The notes under the pieces: model-generated
Told to the model about the DNA's origin: nothing
The model's input: the letters and a program-made list of their open reading frames with translations, nothing else
Databases searched by the model: none
Origin: an uncultured Lachnoanaerobaculum sp.
GTDB taxonomy: Bacteria; Bacillota; Clostridia; Lachnospirales; Lachnospiraceae
Assembly: GCA_938041725.1 (NCBI GenBank)
Contig: CALISX010000480.1
Span: 1-7,567 of the forward strand
Direction of reading: 5' to 3'
DNA length: 7,567 nucleotides
Program-made: the position numbers and the translations under genes
In this document: piece after piece, positions 1-6,900 of the stretch
Numbering within the stretch: position 1 is the first letter of the stretch
Layout: every line of letters starts with the position of its first letter

Positions 1-197
1 ACCTGATCAAGAGACAGCGTATTCTGTTCAATCGCCAATGAGGAATAGATGGATTTAATCCGGTTTTCTCTTCGAAGAACCGGATTTCGGTGCATAGACT
101 CATAAGTTGTAATCGAGCCGACATATTGACCGATCTCAACGATTAAGTTTGTAATTTCTTCTGTCATACGGAAGGGCGGCTGATATGTTTCGCTCAT
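1..197 (-). CDS. Fic-family protein, N-terminal fragment (runs off left edge)
   Basis: An open frame starts at ATG 195-197 and stays open for 65 codons to the window edge; the 3' part is missing. The product begins MSETYQPPFR and contains the stretch RRENRIKSIYSSLAIEQNTL at residues 42-61. This closely matches the wording that precedes the catalytic Fic fold in many Fic/DOC proteins, where an (S/T)xxxE(G/N) inhibitory helix carries the autoinhibitory Glu. Here S53-x3-E57 fits, but the next residue is Gln58 instead of Gly/Asn. The catalytic HxFx(D/E)GNGR loop would lie outside the window, so enzyme activity cannot be judged. Fic enzymes usually transfer AMP from ATP to a protein hydroxyl group. 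The start is supported by a GAGG at 207-210, 9 nt upstream. The gene follows pglX by 11 nt, so it is very probably in the same operon as a BREX accessory gene. The family call rests on sequence wording alone. Confidence 0.8.
   Translation of the reverse strand, partial: MSETYQPPFRMTEEITNLIVEIGQYVGSITTYESMHRNPVLRRENRIKSIYSSLAIEQNTLSLDQ
57..86 (-). repeat. Inverted repeat (hairpin) early in the fic coding region
   Basis: AATCCGGTT at 57-65 is perfectly complementary to AACCGGATT at 78-86. The 12-nt spacer holds the palindrome CTTCGAAG (70-77). In the mRNA this is a 9-bp stem about 110-140 nt into fic. It lies inside codons for conserved residues (around N38-I47), so it may be accidental. No U-run follows, so it is not a terminator. 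Confidence 0.4.
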
Positions 198-204
198 CGC
201 ATCG

Positions 205-211
205 AACCTCA
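205..211 (-). promoter_or_regulatory. fic ribosome binding site overlapping the pglX stop codon
   Basis: On the minus strand the pglX stop TGA (209-211) runs directly into GAGGTT, and the fic ATG follows 9 nt after GAGG. The GA of the stop codon is therefore part of the Shine-Dalgarno sequence. This fixes the fic start and implies that ribosomes finishing pglX can reinitiate on fic (translational coupling, inferred). Confidence 0.65.
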
Positions 212-3200
212 TTCCTTCGACATGATGTTCTTTGAATCCGCAAGAACCTCGTAGAACTTTCCGTCATTTGCGGTCTGGATCTTACGGTAATTCTTCTTTA
301 CACCATCATCCAGATCAAGCGCAATGCGGGACAGCGCCAGATGCGCCAGCTTCTCGTCATATTCACGGCATTCCTTCAGCTGTTTGGTCAGCTTCTCACG
401 CCGCTTCGTGGCCCGTGCCATTTCACGGGCATTGGTGCTGTGATCAATCATATCCTGCATACGGCTGATCTCGCTTTCATAGATGCGCTGCATGCGGTGC
501 AGGTAGTCAATACGGAGGTTGCCTATGGTGTCCGCATTATAACGGTGCAGGTAGATCAACGCCTTGAAACCGTTCTGCTTTCCGGCATCAAAGAGCCAGT
601 AAATCGGGCGCTTCCCGGAACCTGTCACCGAATAAGTTTGGCAATGATCCTTGAAGAAGTCATTCAGGAAGTAGTTCCGTATGATCTCTCGGCTGGAATC
701 GCCTTTGTTGTTAAGAGCCTTGGCAATGAAATCAAGGTTCTCCTCCAGTGTCTGTTCCCCAAAGGCGATCTTCAGGAATGTACAAAGGCGGGAGACGATA
801 TCGTCCTCCAGATACTCCTCATCCGTGAGAGGGATAATGTTATCCGCATCCGGCTTGAACTGACCGTATTTCTGCTCGTCCCAAGTGCCGCCGGCATAGG
901 CAAGACCCGTGGTGCTAAGGGAATAACGACCAAACATGCAGCCAACTGCATAGGACAATAGAGACTTAATATCCCGCTGGAGGTCGGCACGACGGACGGT
1001 TACATCCTTATCCTCGACTTCCGGTGTCAGTTCATCCTGCAATCCATAGATATCAATAAAGATGCGGTTCAGTTCTTCTTCGTTTTGTTTCAGCTGGGCA
1101 AAACGATCCTCGCATGAACGTTCCCCACGTGCGAAACGGTCTGAAAGAAGACTGACGGAATTCCATCTAGCTTCATGGTGCATTTCCGCAGTAAGCTGTT
1201 CTTTCCGCTCATAGCTCATAGGTGCCAGGGGGTGCGCCTTGAAATCCCATGAGATTTCAAAGGAATCCCAATCATCTTTTGATAATTGAATATTTTCAGA
1301 AACAAGATTCTCAATTAAACCAGCCTTGTCCTTATCATAAATCAACGGTAAATTTGAAACTGCTCCAGTAGTAAAACTTAATGTAGGATTTAGAACCTTC
1401 AAAATTTCAGTGGCAACATTACTACAAAACAAAGCAAGAATATAGCTTATCCCTACCTCGTTGTTCGAAAAGCAAGTTAATCCTACAGCATCAAAGATGT
1501 GATTCGATGGGGAGTAACGCCCGGCAAATTTATAGGATGCAATTTTAGACCACGTTACACCTTCTTTAAAATAGAAATCCGGATTCCGAATTGTCGAACC
1601 TTTATTTGCCTTTATTCTTGAACCGTCATTTTCCCAGTCCACGTAATACTCATTATTTCCATACCATTTACGGTATGTACCGCCCTTATTTAATGGAAAC
1701 CATTTAGTTCCCACGTTCTCCTGAGACACTTCGAACCAAGCTCTAAGATAATCATCATTATTTCCAGTAGTAAATCCCGTTTTTGGATAAGCAACCTCGC
1801 CAAGTAGTTTGTGTTCAAACATTTCTACAAATCTATCACTAATCCAATAAGCTATAGGAGTACCAGGAATTTTTTGAAAATTATCTTCTGAGACAAAATA
1901 CCTTGATTTACCTTCAATAAATAATTCTTCTTTTGCGCTTTCATTATTTCCATCAAGAAGTCGGCAATATGTACTTATATAATTGTGCAGCTTTCTATTA
2001 GCCATTACAAAGCTTGTGGTCTGCACCACTTCTCCACTTATTTCATCGAAGGATCTAGCACCCAAATGTGCCATATTAACTGTATCTATAGTTACGAGCT
2101 TTTCTCTAAGCCTCTCAAAGCTCGTCAGAAACATCCAAGAATGCTGAGTAATCATTGCAAAAAAAGCATTCTTTTTTGATATTCTATGACACTGCTCGAT
2201 AAAAACCGCAAATAAATCCGACTTACTATCAGGATAATTATCTTTAACATATTCATTTAACTTAGGATCTCCGTTTGTGATCGACATATATGGAGGATTC
2301 GTGATCGTCACATGGTACTTCTGCGCCAGCACCCTTCCCTGCGCGACCAGCTGCTTCAATTCTTCCGCAGTATCATCCAAACCCATCGTATCCATGCTTA
2401 TCTGCCCAACCACTTCGATATTTGACACAAATCGATCCAGCAGATCCCAGTCATAGTTATCCACCGTCAGGATCGATCCGTATTCCTTGGCATCCTTGAA
2501 GGTATCAAGAAGCCCGGTTATCTGCGTAATAGCGTTATTCTTCTCCAGTTCATTCAAACCAGCACCAAAGAACCCCAACTGGTTCCGATCAATCCCATTA
2601 CTCTCCTGAATAGAGTATACATTCGGCTTGTGTTCCCCGTTCAGAATACGGCGGTTGTATTGCCGCGCCTTCATCATAATGGCAAAGTATGCCATCTGGA
2701 AGGCGCGGTCATCGATATCCAAACCGTAAAGGTTATTTTCCAGAATGCTTCTGGCAGCGTCGCGTTGGCCGTAACCGGCACTCTCATAAATCTGCATCAA
2801 GACGTCAAAAGCATAGACCAGGATATGGCCGCTGCCCATGCAGGGATCAATGACTTTGATATCTTCAGGATTCAGCTTCGCATATTCAGCCCGAATCTCA
2901 TCAAGCTGCACCTGTACTTCCGGCTCCTGCTCCGCTTCCTCCAGATAGTATTTCCAGCCAGCCTTCAGATCGTCATTCGGATGTCCTTCCACCCACAGAC
3001 GGCCAAGGCTGTTCTCCACCATGTAACGGACAATCCAGTCCGGCGTAAAGAGCTGCGTAACCGCAGGCACTTCTTCCTTGGTGATCTTTCCCTTCTTGGC
3101 AAAGGCTTCGTTCTTTGGTTCGGTATTGTAATACTGGTACAGCCAGCCGATGATCTCCACCTGGCCGCCCCGCTCCACATCGAAATCCTCTTCCGGGATA

Positions 3201-3832
3201 TCATGAACAAGATGCCAGACCACGCCGTCCTGATCAATCACAGAGATGTTCAGCAACAGCTCCGTATAATCCCTGGTCTTCTCAAACAGCGCAGGCAGAA
3301 TCCCATTCAGGGCGTTGCACTGCTTGATAAAGAGCAGCCGGAACGCTTCATCCAGCTTATTTTCCTGTTTCAAACGATAGATTTCCTGCTCCTCTGCCGC
3401 AGTAAAGGAAAGCTCTGCGTCAAAGGGATTTGTCACCAAATCCGGCTCCATCTTGCCGGAATCGGAAGAAAGCACACGGATATGGGAGGGCAGATAGTCA
3501 TTGACCTCCATAAAGCGCACGGCAATCAGGCGGTTGAACCAGGTATAAGCAACCTCCTCCAGCACATACTTATAGGCAGTCTTATAATTCGTTTCTTTCT
3601 CTTTTCTGCGAATCAGTTCCACCAGGCGGCTGCGCTGCTTCACTTCAGCGCCGCTGATGGAATACGGCTCTGCGGTACCGATGTCGTAAAACTCCGTCAT
3701 CCCGGCAGACTGCGGCAGTGCTTTCTGGATGCCGTCTTCGGTAATGCCCATCAGGCCTGCACGGTAACTGATATCCGCAATCAGTTTATTTCTGGCCCAG
3801 ATGGCAAAATTCTTTATGGCAGTTTTATTCAT
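209..3832 (-). CDS. pglX: BREX-1 adenine-specific DNA methyltransferase PglX
   Basis: The product has 1207 residues, normal for type 1 BREX PglX. It methylates the N6 of adenine in a short non-palindromic site on host DNA and is required for both self-marking and phage exclusion (family knowledge). Residues 1-320 are a helical N-terminal region starting MNKTAIKNFAIWARNKLI. SAM motif I is DPCMGSGH at 329-336 and the catalytic motif IV is NPPY at 512-515. This order, with target recognition after the catalytic motif, is the gamma class. Residues about 515-860 hold the target-recognition part, including LNPTLSF near 811-817, followed by the conserved SWDFKAHPL at 861-869. The C-terminal third has GCMFGRYSL near 963, KRPIYW at 1074-1079 and a charged, probably coiled-coil stretch near 1100-1160. 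I see no PD-(D/E)xK nuclease motif. The ATG is fixed by an in-frame stop four codons upstream (3842-3844). No frameshift is visible. The central segment is much more AT-rich than the rest. Confidence 0.96.
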   Translation of the reverse strand: MNKTAIKNFAIWARNKLIADISYRAGLMGITEDGIQKALPQSAGMTEFYDIGTAEPYSISGAEVKQRSRLVELIRRKEKETNYKTAYKYVLEEVAYTWFNRLIAVRFMEVNDYLPSHIRVLSSDSGKMEPDLVTNPFDAELSFTAAEEQEIYRLKQENKLDEAFRLLFIKQCNALNGILPALFEKTRDYTELLLNISVIDQDGVVWHLVHDIPEEDFDVERGGQVEIIGWLYQYYNTEPKNEAFAKKGKITKEEVPAVTQLFTPDWIVRYMVENSLGRLWVEGHPNDDLKAGWKYYLEEAEQEPEVQVQLDEIRAEYAKLNPEDIKVIDPCMGSGHILVYAFDVLMQIYESAGYGQRDAARSILENNLYGLDIDDRAFQMAYFAIMMKARQYNRRILNGEHKPNVYSIQESNGIDRNQLGFFGAGLNELEKNNAITQITGLLDTFKDAKEYGSILTVDNYDWDLLDRFVSNIEVVGQISMDTMGLDDTAEELKQLVAQGRVLAQKYHVTITNPPYMSITNGDPKLNEYVKDNYPDSKSDLFAVFIEQCHRISKKNAFFAMITQHSWMFLTSFERLREKLVTIDTVNMAHLGARSFDEISGEVVQTTSFVMANRKLHNYISTYCRLLDGNNESAKEELFIEGKSRYFVSEDNFQKIPGTPIAYWISDRFVEMFEHKLLGEVAYPKTGFTTGNNDDYLRAWFEVSQENVGTKWFPLNKGGTYRKWYGNNEYYVDWENDGSRIKANKGSTIRNPDFYFKEGVTWSKIASYKFAGRYSPSNHIFDAVGLTCFSNNEVGISYILALFCSNVATEILKVLNPTLSFTTGAVSNLPLIYDKDKAGLIENLVSENIQLSKDDWDSFEISWDFKAHPLAPMSYERKEQLTAEMHHEARWNSVSLLSDRFARGERSCEDRFAQLKQNEEELNRIFIDIYGLQDELTPEVEDKDVTVRRADLQRDIKSLLSYAVGCMFGRYSLSTTGLAYAGGTWDEQKYGQFKPDADNIIPLTDEEYLEDDIVSRLCTFLKIAFGEQTLEENLDFIAKALNNKGDSSREIIRNYFLNDFFKDHCQTYSVTGSGKRPIYWLFDAGKQNGFKALIYLHRYNADTIGNLRIDYLHRMQRIYESEISRMQDMIDHSTNAREMARATKRREKLTKQLKECREYDEKLAHLALSRIALDLDDGVKKNYRKIQTANDGKFYEVLADSKNIMSKE
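1239..1260. repeat. 8-bp inverted repeat at the edge of the AT-rich pglX block
   Basis: TTGAAATC (1239-1246) and GATTTCAA (1253-1260) are perfect complements separated by 6 nt. If one unpaired base is allowed, the arms extend by a further CC/GG pair. It lies inside codons of the conserved FEISWDFK motif of PglX, exactly where base composition changes. It could be a recombination or crossover site, or a by-product of the codons. Confidence 0.4.
1250..2290 (-). other. AT-rich mosaic segment of pglX covering the target-recognition region
   Basis: Hand counts of 60-base lines give 16, 21, 20, 18 and 17 G+C for lines 1261, 1321, 1561, 1921 and 2221 (27-35%). One line inside the block, 1501, is higher at 27 of 60 (45%). 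Lines outside, at 301, 2341 and 5701, give 35, 30 and 31 (50-58%). The change is abrupt at both ends. It begins right after the NPPY catalytic motif (residue 515) and ends at the conserved SWDFKAHPL motif (residue 861). The block therefore matches the DNA-specificity part of the enzyme, with the conserved catalytic and C-terminal parts outside it. The reading frame runs through intact. The simplest reading is replacement of the specificity region by recombination from an AT-richer source; boundaries are approximate to a few tens of bases. Confidence 0.65.
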
Positions 3833-3844
3833 ACCTGCGCTTTA

Positions 3845-3850
3845 TCCTTT
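3845..3850 (-). promoter_or_regulatory. Likely pglX ribosome binding site
   Basis: AAAGGA on the minus strand ends 12 nt before the pglX ATG, which is somewhat long spacing. A closer CAGG lies only about 1 nt from the ATG and is too near to serve. The site is 8 nt downstream of the structured element's terminal repeat, so the element's fold could affect its accessibility. Confidence 0.5.
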
Positions 3851-3886
3851 CTGCTCAGCTGACAAGCCGCATCTCGATTCCGCTTC

Positions 3887-3904
3887 GCTCCATCTCGATG
3901 GGGC
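3887..3904 (-). repeat. Small hairpin in the downstream part of the intergenic element
   Basis: On the minus strand GCCCCAT and ATGGAGC flank CGAG, giving a 7-position stem with one C-A mismatch. An overlapping alternative is GGGC/GCCC at 3901-3913 around a 5-nt loop. The two share 3901-3904 and cannot form together. No U-run follows, so neither is an intrinsic terminator. Confidence 0.4.
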
Positions 3905-3916
3905 TGGTCGCCCTAT

Positions 3917-3978
3917 AATCCGATATCTGCATGCTGCCCCGTGAGCAAGCTCCCGTTCCAGCCTGCATCTACCGGATT
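3917..3978 (-). ncRNA. Long GA-mismatch hairpin with CUUG-type tip inside the intergenic element
   Basis: The two 20-nt arms, 3959-3978 and 3917-3936, face each other position for position on the minus-strand RNA. From the base there are nine continuous pairs including one G-U, then tandem G-A/A-G mismatches, four pairs, one G-A mismatch and four more pairs. The 22-nt terminal part contains GAGCUUGCUC (3943-3952), which forms a stem with the classic G(CUUG)C tip. On the opposite strand the G-U becomes a C-A mismatch and the G-A pairs become C-U mismatches. The fold is therefore better as an RNA sense to brxC-pglX than antisense to it. It is called a structured transcript segment; whether it is a separate small RNA or simply part of the mRNA cannot be told from the sequence. 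Confidence 0.5.
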
Positions 3979-3988
3979 GCACGGCTTG

Positions 3989-6900
3989 TCAGAATTCCAC
4001 ATTTACAATATCGGTTCCTTCCAACTCTTCCAGAAGTGCTTTCCGAAGTGCTGTAAGATACTTGTCAACATCCTGCTCACTTTCCAGCCTCCAGGAAGAT
4101 GTGTTCGTCATGTTTTTGATCGTTACATTCTTGGTTTTCTTAACCTTATAAACAACCTGTTCTTCTGCAGCATGATCCGGAACCGCCCTGCCTTCTTTCT
4201 TTGCTCTCCAGGCAGCCTCCTCCGCCTCTTTCTTTGCCTTCAGAGCTTTTTCATAGGCAATCTGACGGTCAGCCGCATCCATCTCGTTCATGAGGCGAAT
4301 CTTTAAAGCATCCGCCTTATCCGCAAAGCTTCTGAGGGAGGAAACATTGTTACAATGCTCTGCGCCATCTTTGATTTCTGCAAATAGATTGATGTATTTC
4401 TGACGCTTCGATACTGCATATTCCTTCGTGTTCAGGACTTCCATCACCCGGTCTCTCGCCTGGTCAATGGCATCCAGCACCGGTTTTTCTTCCCGTGTCA
4501 GTATCTTCATGTATACTTCCATGAACTGGCTGCGCAGCTCCGGAAGCTTCGGAATATTCTGATACGGCTTGTCCTGTTTTACGATATGCCGCATATCTGC
4601 CACAACCTTCTCCAGATCCTCATCCACGATATAAGTCTTGCTGTCATCGTAAATTGCCAGCATATCCAGGGCTCTGGTGAAAATCTGCTGCTGTTCTCCG
4701 GCAAAGAATGTCTTAACCGGCTCATAGTCTTCCCCAAAGTCATAGAAATCTTCCTGGCTGCGGGATACATGCTGGAAGAATTCAAGCGGGGACTGAATCT
4801 GGATCACAGCCTGCATCAGGTGCTTTCCCATATCCAGGACTCTCCTGCCGGGATAGGCATAATTCTTGTACTGCGGTTCCAGACGGAGAATCTCGTTAAT
4901 CGTATTCTGAGCATACCGCTGGAAATTCTTCATGATACTGTCTTCGTCTTCTGTAGCACCGGCAGTACTGAAGAGCTCCTTCATTACATCACGGACAGCC
5001 TTCTTATCCTTCTCATTGACTCGGATGCGCTCTTCCAGAAGAAGCTTCTCAACGAAGGCTTTCTTCGTGATAAATCCAATCAGTTCTTCCACAGTCTTAT
5101 TATTCTGATTGACACTTGCTCCATTCACGGTAAAAGCAAGATCCCCGCGCTTAAAGAGCCGTGCCACCAGCCAATGTACATCGTCCTCCACAAAACCATA
5201 GGGAGCCTTCATGAAACGATCCTTAACCGTCTTCATGGAGGTCTTCATGTGCATATGGGTATTCGCAGCAATGAATTGCAGCACATCCTCCAGCCCATGG
5301 GTATTGGCATCCGCTGCGCCTTCCAGTCCTAAGGTCATCTGATTGGAGGAATGGAACATCTTGCGGATTTCCGCTTCACCCATAGCAGTAGTGATGTAAG
5401 ACAATTTATTATAAACCCTCTGCACCAGCCTGCCGATTGCCTCGGAGATTCTGGTGGATACTTCCTTGGCTGAAATATGCGGCATATCACCGTTCACATA
5501 GATCGCTGCCTCTTTCAGATTCTCTGTCAGGTAGAGCTTGGCATTGGCGTTGCGCTCCCGCATTTCAACACGCTTCGCTTCTTTGATGGTCTCGTACTTG
5601 GCAAGCTGTGTGGATGTATTCAGCCGCAGAAACTTCTCAATCTTCAGATACTGCCGGATCTCATCCAGGAATGCAGCATCATTCGGAAGCACCACAAGCA
5701 CCTCATTCTTTTGCCCGGACATCATGCGAAGGGTCAAATCATCATTGCCGCCTTCGTACCAGGGAGTCAGAATGCGGACCCCGATATCTGAGTTGGTGTT
5801 AGCCCGATAGGGCCTGTCATCCACAGCCTGATTGAAGCTAAAGGAATAGCGGCCATTCAATGCCGGATACCGATATCTCTTATCGGTGAAGATATCCTCA
5901 AAGATCATCTCAGATACCTTATTGATCACCTCTGCCATTTCCACGTTCTGGCTGTCGATTTCACGGTTGATTTCCTGCTCTTCGTCCGTCAGGAAGACAT
6001 AGTGGGAGCCATTCTTCTGCACCAGCATCTGCCGCATCAGAATCTTCAGAGCCTCTTCCACACGGCCTTTTACTTCAATGCGGTCATCATCAATGTCCTC
6101 AATCATCAGACTGGTGATGTTGTCAATGTTGGACTCGATTTCCAGGACATACTTGATCATGAACAGGGTCTTGAGCACGTTGATGGCAAAGACATCAATG
6201 TCCTTATGATCCGGATTGATGCAGCTGTTGTCATAGGCCTTGATGATCACGCCCTTGTGGCTGTGGTCAAGGAAGTTTTCCAGGGCATCATAGAACCGAT
6301 GGAACGGCACAATCGCACCGGCTTCCTGATCTTTAAGAGCCATAGCAGACTCCTTAAAGAGGGCCAGCATGGAACGCTCACCTTCGGACAAATGCTTTCC
6401 GGATGCACCGTGGGTACGGATGGATGTCAGTACACTGGCAAGCAGGTTAAACTGGTACGGGATAAACGGATAGACCTCCGAAAAATCCCGGTCATTCGCA
6501 TATAATTTCTTCTCAACGCCATCATTGAACACGATCAGGTTCTTGATGATCGTGGCCTTCTGTTCATAGAGAAGCCGCAGTGTCTGGGCCGCCGTATCGG
6601 TCTTGTCCAGGATTCTTTTCTTGATGACGGTATCGACGTTTGCAGAGGACAGGGACAGGCGGGTATCAAAGCGTCCCTGAATCTTGGAGAAGTCATTGCC
6701 CTTCACCTTGGTGATGGAGTCGATGTCCTGCTGGCTGGTTACAATAACCCAGGCCTTGCCCTTACACTCCTTGCCCAGTTCCTCCGTCACGGTCTGAAGA
6801 TTCAACATCAGTTTGGAATCATCACCAATGTACTGTCCGATCTCATCTACCAGGAACACCACATGATGATTATTGCCCTTCCGATCAATATAGGACTTCA

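Larger units (their letters stand above)
3859..3992 (-). repeat. 134-bp structured palindromic element between brxC and pglX
   Basis: The ends are perfect 11-bp inverted repeats: CTGACAAGCCG at 3859-3869 and CGGCTTGTCAG at 3982-3992. On the minus-strand transcript two further wobble pairs extend this outer stem. Inside are a long hairpin (3917-3978) and a smaller one (3887-3904), giving a multibranched fold closed by the outer stem. CATCTCGAT also occurs twice (3870-3878 and 3891-3899). The brxC stop codon (3989-3991) lies inside the right-hand repeat, so the element begins at the very end of brxC and ends 26 nt before pglX. Its size, terminal repeats and position at a stop codon inside an operon resemble ERIC/IRU or MITE-type intergenic elements. 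An alternative is a dedicated cis-regulatory or processing RNA of this operon. No flanking target duplication is visible, and no known RNA family was recognised. Confidence 0.65.

Noticed and set aside
2277..2307. Direct repeat GTGATCG near the left end of the AT-rich block
   Set aside because: It is only 7 bp and arises from two Ile-Thr-Asn coding stretches around the NPPY motif; there is no support as a recombination site.
2630..3862. 410-codon open frame on the plus strand
   Set aside because: It lies wholly antisense to the strongly conserved N-terminal and motif I parts of pglX. It is a shadow of that gene's codon pattern and resembles no protein I recognise.
3908..3960. Promoter for pglX inside the gap (TTGCTC ... 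GATTAT/TATAGG on the minus strand)
   Set aside because: Box spacing is wrong (about 22 nt), and the bases are already accounted for by the hairpin arms.
3859..3992. Retron-type msr/msd RNA, because of the terminal inverted repeats
   Set aside because: No reverse transcriptase is adjacent; the neighbours are complete or continuing BREX genes. Terminal complementarity alone is not enough.
3845..3992. Intrinsic terminator between brxC and pglX
   Set aside because: Neither the outer stem nor the inner hairpins are followed by a U-run on the minus strand.
4586..5332. 248-codon open frame on the plus strand, and similar ones at 341-961 and 6002-6505
   Set aside because: All are antisense to conserved stretches of brxC or pglX, show no recognisable domain, and are best explained as shadows.
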